Assembly (NCBI GenBank): GCA_001600455.1
Contig: BCKC01000008.1
Coordinates: 1,213,345 to 1,277,344, forward strand
Direction: 5' to 3'
DNA length: 64,000 nucleotides
Source of the DNA: Endocalyx cinctus
Taxonomy: Eukaryota > Ascomycota > Sordariomycetes > Amphisphaeriales > Apiosporaceae
Shown: positions 11,783 through 22,325 of the stretch, piece by piece
How positions within the stretch are numbered: the first letter of the stretch is position 1
Layout: the number at the start of each line of letters is the position of its first letter
Notes under the pieces: model-generated
Database searches by the model: none
What the model was told of the DNA's origin: nothing
Seen by the model: the letters and a program-made list of their open reading frames with translations, nothing else
Position numbers and translations under genes: made by a program

Positions 11783-14026
11783 ATGGAGGGTTCGGCGGCA
11801 CATCTAAACAAGGCGCACTTCGAGTAAGTCCGATCGATCTGTTCTTCTGCGTTCATCAATTCATCCCATCTCTCCGTCCTTTCATCCGTCGTATCCGTCG
11901 CCTGGTATACATACCATCACAGAATCTCTCTCGTCACTCTTTCTGCCTCATCCCATCGCCTACGTATAGAGCGGCGAAACCAGCCCTGTCGCATCCCCTA
12001 GGCGCCCGAGCGGCCAGAAAAAGAATATGCACACGCCCCCCCCCCTTTCCTCACCCTCCTTCTCTCGGCTCTTCCTACGCTGGGGTGTGATATGCCAGTA
12101 TGGGATAGTCAGAAAAAGAAAAGAGTCCAAAAAAACAATTATACCCATGTGTGAGAGTGTCAATTTCTCGGTTCCGCGAGGTCGTATTCACACACCCTCA
12201 CCACCGAGAAAAAATTAAGACAGGGACCGGAAAACTGGAGGCTAGGCCAAAGTGGTGCTGCTCTGTTGCTTTTTTTGAATTCCTTCGGGACGTGCACTCG
12301 GTAGCTAGGGAGAGAGAGAAAAAAAATATGCAAGCTCACTCCAAAACTTTTTCTTCCCTTTTCCGCCTCCCCCCCCCCCCCCCCTTCCGAATCCTTCTTC
12401 GCTTATCGGAACGGAGAAGCGAGGAGGAGAATGAAGGGAGAGAGAAAAACCAAAAACATTAGGCGCACTTATGCAAGACGGCCGCATATATGTAATGCGT
12501 TGAACACTTGGGCGCAGAACTCATCATGTGACTCTCAACACCCAGTTCCTTTGTCGGCTTCTCCAAGTACGCACCCCTAGCGCCCAGCTCTATTCATTGG
12601 ATGAAGTTACTACGACGAGCTTTGACCCAAAAATAAGGAGCACTTAGCTTTGGAGCGTCGGCGATTCTAAGTAGAATAGGGGTGAAGGCAAGGCAGGGCA
12701 AGCCCAGAGAGTGTCGACGTCGAGGATGAGATTGCCTCATTCGACCGTTATGATCTCTCACAACCCTATGCACATTCCCAATCCTATCATATACTTTCAG
12801 GAGTATTTACACATTGCATATACTGGCCACGGTTCTCCCCCTAATTCACCCTCGACATAACTTTCTCATTATTAACTATCTCCCTACAGTCAAGAAGCTG
12901 CGCAATATGACTCCAAGCACAGCCAGATGGCCGAGCGGCTCACGGCTGAGATGAGGGCGCGTCTGGATTTCATAGGCGTTAATTGGATTTCCGACGACGA
13001 CGACGATAATCTGGATGACGGGAAAAAGGAGCAGAAGAAAGAAGTGAGACTGCTAGACTACGCCTGCGGCACGGGCATGGTCTCGAGGGCCCTCGCCCCT
13101 TATACAACGCAGTGCGTCGGCGTTGATATTTCGGAGAATATGGTCGTGTATTATAACACTCGCGCCGAGAATCAGGTATGTTTATTTTTATTTTTTACAG
13201 TGGATAAAGGATGTAAACTCGTGCGGCCGAGAGAAGCTCGTCGTTGAGAGGGTCTTCAGAGGCAGCGACATCTTGTCTGCGCCCGGCGAAGATCTCATAC
13301 CTTCCTCGTCCGGCACTAGATAGTCCTGCGTGTCTCGTGATGCGAGCACTTCAAGACGACCTCAGTCCGGGCGCCGATCTTCTGCGCACCATTTATTTAT
13401 TCATATACCTCCCCCCTTAAAACTACGTATCTCCCACTAACCAAACCCCCTCCCCAACCACGCAGGGTCTCTCCCCCCAAGAAATGCACGCCATAACCGG
13501 AGATCTCCTCTCCACCCCGCCCAGCGCCTCCCTCGTCTCGGACCCGTCTCTGCAAAACTTCGACATCGCCGTCGTGGGCGGCGGATTCCACCACTTCGAC
13601 GACCCGGAGCTGGCCGCGAAGCGGCTCGCCGAGCGGCTCCGTCCGGGCGGGGTATTGTTCATCTGGGATTTCCTGCCGCACGGCGCTTTCGAAGGGGTCG
13701 CCGAGGAGAGGGTCGCCCATACCGTCGTGCATCACGGGTTTACGCGCGAGAGGGTGAGGAAGATGTTCGAGGATGCCGGGGCCGGCGGCGGGTTTGGGTT
13801 GGAGGTTATCGGGAAGGTGTTCTCTTTTGGGGGCAAGGGTGAAGATAAGAAGAGCGAAGGAGAGCATGGTCATAAACATGAGCATGGGAATGTCCAGCAC
13901 GAGCTTGTAATTGATGGGCACGACGGCCATGAGCATAATCATCATCATGGCCATGGACACAGTCACGGTCATGGTCACGGTACTATGCGTCGACAGGTAT
14001 TTTTTGCTCGAGGCACGAAGGTCTGA
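11783..14026 (+). CDS. class I SAM-dependent methyltransferase with His-rich tail
   Basis: Three exons: 11783-11823, 12890-13175 and 13466-14026, 295 residues, all junctions GT..AG and in phase. The Rossmann methyltransferase core is clear. Motif I (LLDYACGTG, residues 68-76) is followed by an acidic motif II (VGVDIS). Further on are a hydrophobic strand ending FDIAVVGGGFHHF and the post-motif RLRPGGVLFIWDF. This matches the UbiE/COQ5-like Methyltransf_11/25 group of fungal proteins with unknown substrate. The start is chosen because exon 1 (MEGSAAHLNKAHF) joins exon 2 to give the usual N-terminal helix before the SAM site. Oddities are a first intron of 1066 bp, long for this class of fungus, and a His/Gly/Glu-rich segment at about residues 240-281 just before the final strand. 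The gene is convergent with the SHB17-like gene, 206 bp apart. The substrate cannot be inferred. Confidence 0.88.
12369..12384. repeat. C16 homopolymer
   Basis: Run of sixteen C inside intron 1 of the methyltransferase gene. Its length may be unreliable in the assembly. Confidence 0.85.
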
Positions 14027-14232
14027 TCAGGAGGCGCGTGTAATACGTAAAAGATGAGAGAATTCTATTATATACGCCTTAAATCTAGATAAGCATACCC
14101 ATACCGAGTCTCTTGCCATGCTCCAGTCATTTCATGGAAGTCTATAGTATAAGGAAAGAGTAACTATATCATAAAATCATATATAGTGATATCGGAATAG
14201 GATCTTGGAATGTGAAATAGAATCCAGCTTCC

Positions 14233-15943
14233 TTAATCGACCATGAACGAACCACCGAGAAGGATAGCGGGTTCATTGATGTTGTGATGTTCGTAACTAA
14301 CTTCGTAGTTAGCTAAATCTAGAAGAACTTGCGAAGGATAGATACCGTGAAAGAAATTCTGATATACAAACAAGCCTTCGCAGTTCATAGGCGGTATGAC
14401 TGTAGCGGGTGCCTGAAGAGGAAATAGGGGGGAAGGGGAATTGGCGAGATGAGAGACACAGGGTGGGTGACCTTACCTCAAAGTTCCGACACCACCAGCT
14501 TCCAATATCAGCGCCGGTCCATCGTCGAGCGCCTTGCCTATCCAGCGCATAGCTAGCGCGCGGAGGATATGGCCGTGAGCAACGACGAGAACGTCCCCGC
14601 ACGGCACCTCTTCTAACTTTGGTTTACCGATGACGGACGCATGCCACTTCTCGCGGATCTCCTTGATCAATCGGTCTAGACGCTCGGTGATCTCTTCGGG
14701 GCTCCTGTTGATGGTGTTGTTAGTCTGGATGAATGGGTGTGGAATTAGGAATATTACTAGATTCTACGGTGGCCCATGATATTATGATATTGCGATAGGC
14801 CCGCATCAAAAATGTAGGACATGAACTCAAAGAAAAAGAAGTATTCTTTTACTCACTCTCCGCCGACGCAACCATCGCGCCAGATGTCCCAATCCCGATT
14901 CAGCCCTTGCTTCTCACGAATATCGCGGATCTCTGAACTGGTGATGCCCTCGTAATCGCCGTAGTCCCACTCGCGGACGTCGTTGTTTATTTCGATGCGA
15001 GCCTGGCAGTCTCGATAGGGGTCACGAGTCTCCGACGGCCGCGCACCGTGCTCCTTCCATGGCAGAGGGTCCTTGATGTTAAGGCCCAATAACTCAAAGG
15101 TTCGCTGAGCGCGCATACGGGGAGATACGTAACTGCAGGGGAGTCAAGCCCGACCGACGGGGGTATGTTAGTTTCTTGCCGTGCCATCCGAAAATGCATG
15201 TTATCGCATCTCTTAAGAGGCGGGGTGGAAACTGTGTTCCTAGAGGGTGCCCCCACACACCCGTTCATTACACAATTAGTGGGTAGCAAATGTAGGATAT
15301 AGGCATGTGCTCGCTCTCACTGGCGCTTTTCACCCGCATTCCTGCCGCATTCCTGCCGCATTCTCTCGCGTTTGCCGCGCGTACGACAGATTATGAGACT
15401 CAGGTTTCGGAGTAGTGTGCCAAGCCCATGTCAACGCCGAGACGTCAACCATGATATGCGCTGATCTATGATCTTCAAAGCACCGCTAATACTTTCCTTT
15501 ACCCAAGAATAGAATAGCTTTCGTGCACGTCCTGTGTAGAGGTTTTGCAACTTTGTACCACGAACACCTCGCGTACACTAGTCATTTCAAACAACGCCCA
15601 TGTCTGTCAAACAGTGGCTAGCGTGACTCGAACAAGGCAATCCGAGACGTTGGTAAGGAGGGGCCAGGGGTATAGCGTAGTAGTATACACGTACACTATC
15701 ACAAATCGCAAGAAAATCAAGATGGGATGGAGAAACAAAAAAAGAAAAGAAAAAGTTAGCCTACATATGGGAAAGTTGTTTCGGAACAATAAGCCTATCG
15801 TCGCCAACAAGTGCTCGACCAGTCGCCTTTATTCGCTTCTCTCCATTGGCCGTGAGTGGGATGTCGGTGGTACCGGTATGTCTACCGTTCAGCGACCACT
15901 CCGTCTCACCGTGTCGAACAATAAAGAGTCTAGGAGTTGTCAT
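14233..15943 (-). CDS. SHB17: histidine phosphatase, SHB17-like sedoheptulose-1,7-bisphosphatase
   Basis: Four exons on the minus strand: 15765-15943, 14857-15132, 14477-14704 and 14233-14296, giving 248 residues with consistent phases. The catalytic RHG signature lies in [17 protein letters not shown] (residues 8-24). The second catalytic histidine lies in [12 protein letters not shown] in exon 3. Between them are the family blocks [16 protein letters not shown] and [15 protein letters not shown] ([11 protein letters not shown]), and the protein ends in [10 protein letters not shown] as in yeast Shb17. In yeast the enzyme hydrolyses sedoheptulose-1,7-bisphosphate in riboneogenesis, feeding the non-oxidative pentose phosphate pathway in the cytosol. 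The last exon boundary was set by recovering the conserved YEHHN block; an earlier AG gives a non-conserved tail. Intron 1 is 632 bp. Another branch of the phosphoglycerate-mutase-like family is possible but less likely. Confidence 0.85.
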
Positions 15944-16328
15944 CTTGGTTATCTATTTATTTCCCTGCCAATATCAGGATCTATAGTCGATCTTTTTTAA
16001 TTTCTTGAGCCCTATGTAGACCTTTTTCAGATCTCTTCGAAAATCCCGCTACGAAATCTGTTGTACTGAGCTAGCGTAAGTTGATGTGGTAACCTGGACA
16101 TGAAACAAAGCTGAAGCAAAGTAACGGCCTTCTGCCCTTAAAAGGTGCTGAGATAACCGACGAATTAGGTCTTTAAAATCCTACCAACTGCGGAGGAAAG
16201 AAACGATTTGAGATGGGAGAAAAAGTAGAAATCAAGTAGAGTCCCCAATATTCTCTTCACGAAAATTCAAGAAACGAGAAACATAAGAAAATAGATATAA
16301 TCGTAGTCAATTGATCATTATCATCATC
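15944..16328. promoter_or_regulatory. divergent intergenic region
   Basis: A 385-bp stretch between the SHB17-like start (minus) and the Ser-rich hypothetical start (plus). It probably contains both promoters. I see no definite motif. Confidence 0.4.
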
Positions 16329-16850
16329 ATGACGCTGTCCGACACTGCGCGGCGATTAGTAAGGTCACTGGCCCCACCAGGCTCAGCAGAAATCAGCTGC
16401 TGGCAACTGGATTATCCGGGGGATAATGCCGGTGCCGATTTTGAACTTGAGCTTCTTAACTTTTCTTCACCATCTTCCACCCCAACAACGTCAATACTGT
16501 TCTCTGGCGATCCTTTCGGAAGAGATATCAATGCGATATCACCCTACGACGACGACCAATTGACGCAAACAGCACATGTCGAGATATATTCTCACTCGCA
16601 GAAGATAGCGACGACAGAGTTTTTCCCAATTCGTCAGCTCAGTCGCGCCGATTCCTGGACCAGCACAACTAGTTCAGCAACCAATAGCAGCAGCAGCAGC
16701 AGTGGTAGCGAAATCCTCGCATCGAGTCGCAGGAGTAGCGTCAGCACCAACGCATCCAGCACACGGCCTAAGAGAAACCATCGCCTTCGTCGCATCGCGG
16801 AAGAAAACAAACGGGCGAGTTCGGTCTGTTGGAGGGAGTACTGGGGCTGA
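16329..16850 (+). CDS. Ser-rich hypothetical protein
   Basis: An intronless 173-codon frame starting at the first in-frame ATG. I do not recognise the family. The N-terminal half is mixed and acidic, with hydrophobic stretches such as ADFELELLNF. Residues about 110-155 are very rich in Ser/Thr, with a six-Ser run encoded by AGC repeats, and the C-terminus is basic (RPKRNHRLRRIAEENKR). No signal peptide or membrane segment is visible. It ends only 68 bp before the start of the next gene on the same strand. That is tight spacing and leaves room for doubt that it is independent. It may be a fast-evolving fungal protein or a chance open frame. Confidence 0.5.
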   Translation: MTLSDTARRLVRSLAPPGSAEISCWQLDYPGDNAGADFELELLNFSSPSSTPTTSILFSGDPFGRDINAISPYDDDQLTQTAHVEIYSHSQKIATTEFFPIRQLSRADSWTSTTSSATNSSSSSSGSEILASSRRSSVSTNASSTRPKRNHRLRRIAEENKRASSVCWREYWG

Positions 16851-16918
16851 AATATCAAAGGTATTTTTTTGGGCAAAGAGACGGAATAATAAATACATAC
16901 ATACATACATTTTCATAC

Positions 16919-17343
16919 ATGGCGCATCCTTCAGAACGCCCGAAGGCTGCGCGCCCACCTTCCGGAGGACCCCGCGCTCCCGCACCCACGTCCGTGCCTG
17001 GTCCTGCACGATACAAGCGCTTGATCTGGACAGGAGCATTCGCGGCCGTTACGATGGTTGGCACTATATACGGTGCGGGATTGAAGACGCAGCAGGAATA
17101 CAAAGAGGTATATATTACCCCCCAAAGAAGAAGAAGAAGAAGAGGCACACTAACCCACGACGAAAATAATAGGAAAAGCAAAAAATCATAGAAGCTCCGG
17201 TCGAAGACCGGATCCGAGGCCTCGAGGACCGACGCGCGAGTTTGATGGCGCAGAGGTTTCCCCTAGCCAGGAAACTGGACGAGGTGGAAGCGAGGATCAA
17301 AGCTAAAGAATCTGCTTCTTCAAATTCGGGTACCACGGAATAG
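16919..17343 (+). CDS. small single-pass membrane protein, unknown function
   Basis: Two exons, 16919-17107 and 17173-17343, 119 residues. The N-terminus (residues 1-30) is Pro/Arg/Ala-rich and basic without acidic residues until RYKRL. One hydrophobic segment follows at about residues 35-52 (LIWTGAFAAVTMVGTIYG). The C-terminal half is a charged, probably helical region (YKEEKQKIIE, RIRGLEDRRASLMAQR, ARKLDEVEARIKAKE). This layout is typical of small mitochondrial inner-membrane or ER-associated proteins, but I cannot assign a family. The start is the first ATG giving the basic N-terminus; longer upstream reading has no coding character. The 65-bp intron is GTATAT..AATAG and holds a GAA-rich purine tract. 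Confidence 0.65.
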
Positions 17344-17556
17344 ATCAACGCGGAGGCAGGTCTCGTTGAAATTCAACGGCTTTGCACTTTAGTTGACTAC
17401 TAAATGGTATATATACTACGACGGCCTTCAGACGCTACTTTTGAGGAGTTATACTTTGAAAAACTTGCCTCGCCCTCTCGAATTTACTTCAGCGTACTAT
17501 TGAGGGCATCACGTTCAAGCTATCTGCTGGGATGGTCTCTTTGGAATAAATAAGCC

Positions 17557-17721
17557 ATGTCGCAGAAAAAGGCGAATGATCGTCTAAACCATGAGAACTT
17601 GCGTCTGCGGTCATCCCTGCGTTCGTTCTACGATCCTGGTCAAGGATCAAATACGCCAACCAAGGAACATATCGTTCCTGTTCCCTCCGACGGCTTGGGA
17701 CCACTGAGACTAGAGGGTTAG
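17557..17721 (+). CDS. possible 54-residue small protein
   Basis: A short intronless frame starting MSQKKANDRLNHENLRLRSS and ending GLGPLRLEG. It has an N-terminal charged, helix-compatible half and a Pro/Gly C-terminal half with the segment SNTPTKEHIVPVPSDG. It lies in a 796-bp gap between the membrane-protein gene and the UBP6 terminus. No homologue is recognised and no introns are apparent. Codon choice is plausible, but the length is well within chance. Confidence 0.25.
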   Translation: MSQKKANDRLNHENLRLRSSLRSFYDPGQGSNTPTKEHIVPVPSDGLGPLRLEG

Positions 17722-18139
17722 CGGTTCTACCTTGGTCTTAGAATATGGAAGATTCTCAGACTGATTTAGAGTATAAAGATATGTCGCCTCAGGAGTATTG
17801 GGAGCTGATAAAAAAAAAGGTCTTGCACCATTCAGGAGCGACCCTAAACCGCATCGATAATGTAAAACTAATCGTGTACTGATAGAGAAGACACCACTTA
17901 TGAGAAGAATAATGAAATATAAGAATGAATGACACTTAAATAAGCACAGGCAATTATCTCTGTATTGACGATGCTACTAATTTCTACAAAATCTAGACCC
18001 AAAGATCCAGGTAGCCTGTAGGTCTATAGTTACTTTTCCGATTTAGCCGTCAAGTGTGTCGTTTCCCTCCCTGAATAACGCCGTTTGCGATGCCTTCCCC
18101 CCGCCGCATGTCACGTTAGTTTCATCCAACTTGAGTTGT
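17722..18139. other. intergenic, nothing recognised
   Basis: About 420 bp of AT-rich DNA with an A9 run. It probably includes the 3' untranslated region of UBP6. No feature is supported. Confidence 0.5.
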
Positions 18140-19905
18140 TTAATCCATTGTTCCGTCGGCAGAAGGGAGAGGAATCGCCCGATAAAGCAAGATGAGAGCG
18201 GAGTGAGATTCGCCACCTCCCGCGAGGCCGTCAATCTTATCACTAGTCACTTCCGTGACCTTGTCGTCGTTGAACCACCACCATTTTCCGTCCTCTTCCT
18301 TTCGCTTGCCCGTCTTGGGGTCGACAGAAGCGGTCTTCTTGACGTAGGCGGTGTAATGACCGCTGTCTGCGCTGGCGCCTTGGTGAGTGACGACGCCGCG
18401 AAGCTCGTAGAGGCCCGACTGGTTTGCACCGTCGTCCTTGGCTAGTTCAGGGTCGATGAGGGCGTTGAGCTCCTTCTTCGCCGCTAGCAGGGCAGCGGCG
18501 CGCTCGGCCTCGACCTCCGCATCGGTCTTGTAGGTCTCGGTCATCTCCACATCACCGTCTGCCGAGGTGGAACCCTTCTTGGCCCCCTTCCTATCGTCTT
18601 TCTTGTCGTCTTTCTTGGCGTTAGAAGCCTCGGGGATATCATCGTTGTCGCCGTTGCGCTTTCTTCGCTTTCGTGCTCGCTCCATATCTTCCTCGTCCTT
18701 GCGGATCTCGCGGACCTTGTCGCGAACCGGGATAAGGGCCTTCTTCAGTCTGTCGTCACAGAACTCGACCACATCCAACTCCTGGGGAAAGGTGACCTTG
18801 CGCATAATCTTTGCCTTTTTCTGAGTCTCTCGCTTCCAGAAGAACCGGACGAAATGGACGGTCAAATGCTTAGGCAAACGGGTAATGCGGGAGGTCTTGG
18901 TGTAAACGGCATCGCGACCGAGAACGTCCGATCTCTTTTCCAGCTTCTCCTTCAATCCATTTTCGATACCATCTGCGAGATGATTGGTGCTACCGTCGAT
19001 GTGGCAGTTAAGCTTGAGAAATGTTTCCTTAGATACAACCGGCTGCTCTCCACCTTCCCGAGCCTCAGGCTCGTCGCACTCTAGCTGAGACGTGAACTCT
19101 CCGGACATATATTTATCAATAAAAGAGGTGTCTCCATCAACATGCAACTTTTGCCGTAACTGGGCAATTATCTGAGACCATGCTTCTTCGGCATCCTGCT
19201 GAGCGAAACCCTGACCTGTTCGAGAGCGTTCGGCAAACTGGGGGAAAGCGTTCCGTAGGGCAGTTAGGAAGGTATGAGGAACATATGCGTCTTGAGTTTC
19301 CGACATGCGCTTGTAGAGGTCGCGGAGATTTCTCGTCAAATCCAACTGGGACAAGGTTCCCGTGAGAGAAGCACTTTGGGGTTCGTATTTCACCAAAGTG
19401 TCCTGTAATTCGGGGATAGAACGCAGAGTTTGGAGGGTAGAGTTGAGATAACATGTGTTTCCAAGGTTGGTCAGACCAGCAGGCGTAGCTCCTTCCTGTT
19501 GTGCAGCTTCTGCCTCTGTCATATCCTCGACGAATTTAACGGGCTCGGTCGGTCTCATTAGTGCTTCCGAAGCATCATTTCCGGGTGTTCCCAGCATCAT
19601 AATAACCTGACCGGACTTGAAACCAAATTTGCTCATGGGGGCATCATCCTTTAACTGGCCACCCTTAATGAGGATCTTCTGTCGTTCGGGTTCGACACCG
19701 GTGAGGCTGTAGAGCTGAAATTTGAAAACCTCACCGTTAGATTCGGTGTCTACTTCGACATCATACTTCTTGCCTTGGTGCTTGACGATAACTATATTTG
19801 ATTGGTCAGAGGTTAGAAAAGAGGGTTCGGAGCAGGAAAAATACATTTCGTATTGTTAGTTTAGCTTTAAGAGGTGGGAGAATACTAACCTGGTATCGTC
19901 GCCAT
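18140..19905 (-). CDS. UBP6: ubiquitin carboxyl-terminal hydrolase Ubp6 (USP14 family)
   Basis: Two exons, 19890-19905 (16 nt) and 18140-19791, 555 residues. An N-terminal ubiquitin-like domain spans residues 1-75 (MATIPVIVKHQGKKYDVEVD, LIKGGQLKDDAPMSKFGFK). It is followed by a USP domain with the Cys box GLTNLGNTCYLNST (catalytic Cys about residue 119). The His box SGHYTAYVKK and the KWWWFNDDKVTEV block lie near residue 500. In yeast and mammals this enzyme binds the proteasome regulatory particle through its Ubl domain and trims ubiquitin from substrates. Between the boxes is a Lys/Glu/Asp-rich insert (about residues 375-440, e.g. RARKRRKRNGDNDD) of low complexity. The tiny first exon was chosen because it restores the conserved N-terminus; the longer in-frame ATG inside the intron gives a non-Ubl start. 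Divergent from ARC19. Confidence 0.95.
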
Positions 19906-20325
19906 TTTTGAATGAATTTATAATGGTTTATTACAGGATGAGGAATAATAAATTAAGAGTTACAGGATATGGAACTCGTGTGTTGAAGAATAGAAAGATA
20001 GATATAGTAAAGATTCCTTTCTAAGAGTTTAATGGCGTTTGCTCAAGGCACACTAGATGTGCGTCACCAGGAATAAGAGGTGCACAGATGCCAGAAATCA
20101 CTAGCCGCAGGAGGGGCTATTTGTGGCTGTGCTCATCAGCTCTAAGTTTAAGCTCTTAATTATGTAATCAAATCCAATATCCAAACTTAGGAACCATCAA
20201 CGTCAACCCCCCCCCCCCCCACCTTCACAAGGCCTCAAGCCTATATTCGAACCATCTGTCACCAACGAATTCATCTACGATCACCAACCTCTCTGCTCAG
20301 GTCTAATCAGACCTATATATCCGCC
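19906..20325. promoter_or_regulatory. shared divergent promoter region UBP6/ARC19
   Basis: 420 bp between the two start codons, probably carrying both promoters. It contains a C14 run at 20207-20220. No specific factor site is claimed. Confidence 0.5.
20207..20220. repeat. C14 homopolymer
   Basis: Run of fourteen C in the UBP6/ARC19 intergenic region. The length may be uncertain. Confidence 0.85.
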
Positions 20326-21071
20326 ATGGTATATACTAAATATCCAAATTCTTGGGGATTGAGAAAATGCTAATTAACTACCCTTTTTAGTCCCAATCTC
20401 TGCGTCCCTACCTCCAATGTGTACGAAGCAGTCTGACAGCTGCCCTGTGTCTCTCTAACTTCGCGTCTCAAACCTCCGAACGACATAATGTACCCGAAAT
20501 CGAAGCCCAGACATCTCCCGAGGTGCTTCTAAACCCCCTAATCATCGCCCGTAACGAGAACGAGAAGGTCCTCATCGAGCCTAGCGTCAACAGCGTACGA
20601 ATCAGCATCAAGATCAAGCAGGCTGACGAGATCGAGAATATACTGGTTCACAAATTTACCCGTTTCTTGACCCAAAGAGCCGAGGCATTTTTCATTCTGA
20701 GAAGGAAGCCGATCAAGGTATATAATCTCGTGTTGCGAGTCTGACGCACTTGGCAATGGCTAACGAAAGCGAACAATTTAGGGATACGATATTTCATTCC
20801 TTATAACCAACTTCCATACGGAGGAAATGTTGAAACATAAACTAGTCGACTTCATTATACAGTTCATGGAAGAAGTTGATAAGGAAATATCAGAAATGAA
20901 ACTATTTGTACGTTCTCATAGCTCGGGGCCCTCTGTTGTCTTTACTAACAGGATACTAGTTAAACGCGAGAGCACGATTCGTCGCCGAATCTTTCTTAAC
21001 ACCTGTAAGATCTCCGTCTAGTAATCTCAAATATCCTGGAAACTCACTGACCAAATTTATAGTTCGATTGA
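20326..21071 (+). CDS. ARC19: Arp2/3 complex subunit 4 (ARPC4/Arc19)
   Basis: Five exons: 20326-20328, 20391-20717, 20782-20907, 20960-21004 and 21063-21071. The product has 169 residues, matching the family's usual 168-170. Conserved blocks include [20 protein letters not shown] near the start, [37 protein letters not shown], the [19 protein letters not shown] junction and the terminal [15 protein letters not shown]. The protein is a core scaffold subunit of the Arp2/3 actin-nucleating complex at cortical actin patches. The first coding exon is the start codon alone, and the last coding exon supplies only Phe, Asp and the stop. Both are supported by phase and by the conserved ends. Head-to-head with UBP6. 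Confidence 0.95.
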
Positions 21072-22325
21072 GAGGTAAAATGAAGCTTTGTGCTTCGAGA
21101 ATACCACGTATCCTATAGAATATTATGATTTATGGGTTCCATTTTGGCGTTTTTGAGTCCATAAAACATTTCAATGTGGCAATTAGCGAACTAGTTGTGG
21201 ATTATAGCTGATCGAGACGAGTTATACGAAAAGGAGTGACGCAAGTACGCCTTCCGCACGCTACAAACTTTATATTAGTGGTCTACGTGTTGTTATCATG
21301 ATAATTTAAGTCTACCACCTTCGATATAGGACTCAGGCAATACATGACTTAAAAAAAGTAAATTTCCTAAGATCCACTGTCTAAGACAATCCAACACTTC
21401 GCCAACATATTCCTCGATTCATCGTTATATCCACTAATTTGATATATGCTCTTCACAATAACCCAGCCCTTTGAAAGATTTTTCAGCTTGTCATTTTAAA
21501 TTTTCGAAGAAGATAGTATAAGAAGTGAGTGGGAGTCATAGTGAAGTTGGCCTTGTAGCCCAAAGTGGATGTGTTTAAAAGCGAAGTGACTCAAAAGCCG
21601 TTTAATTCCTAGATGCGCACAACCCATCTTCGACACCTCCAGACGTACGTCTCTTTAGACGCACATCGGCGATGTCCCCAAAGCCAGAGAAGTACCAGCT
21701 ACTACGATGTATCATAGGCTTCTAGGACGATGAAGAGGCCCAAGGATATGGCGTACTACCTGCTCAGCCTGCGGTGTGGAACATGCCAATCCTGTATAGG
21801 GAGGGTCTTAGGGTCTTCGTGAGGTTACAGGAGGAGTTTAAGAAAAAAAATTAGGTTTGAGACTGTTGACTTGGGGCTGCGACAAGTCAGACGCAGATAT
21901 TGAGCAGGCGCTGAGCCCGTTTGACGGTCTTGATGAATAACGAACGGCGACTTGCACATTGCCGTTTCCGTACTTTTGGTTGATCGTAAGAACAAGATCG
22001 TGCTTACAGTACTGCTCCTGATTCCGAATGACCGGTTCCTAGCTATCCCACTCCAACAAGAGACCGTCAGCAATGGATATAACAAGACTGGTGTAATACT
22101 GTTCTCTATTTAGCGTGTCGAGGTTTGTAAAGGTATTGAAGCCAGCTTATATTATCGTATATACATTCTATGCTATGTCTAAGTCTAATTTTAATAATTA
22201 TATAATAAATTGTTGCGCCACGCTACAAAAGAAACCCCAAATTATGTACGAGAATAGTCAATTGTGTAATCAATACACGACAAAAGAAAAAGATAAAAAA
22301 AGAAAGAAAGAATTTTATTTTTGTT
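21072..22325. other. intergenic with a degenerate coding-like fragment
   Basis: 1.25 kb between ARC19 and the end of the TRK gene. On the minus strand, about 21840-22085 reads as protein-like with one internal stop (e.g. RNQEQYCKHDLVLTINQ and NVQVAVRYSSRPSN). It has no start or splice partners and may be a pseudogene or repeat relic. Nothing else was recognised. Confidence 0.35.

Noticed and set aside
13176..13200. Very short intron (25 bp) in the methyltransferase gene, bounded by GTATGT and TTTACAG
   Set aside because: It is too short for fungal splicing. The 290-bp intron ending at 13465 restores the conserved protein directly (ENQ followed by GLSPQEMH).
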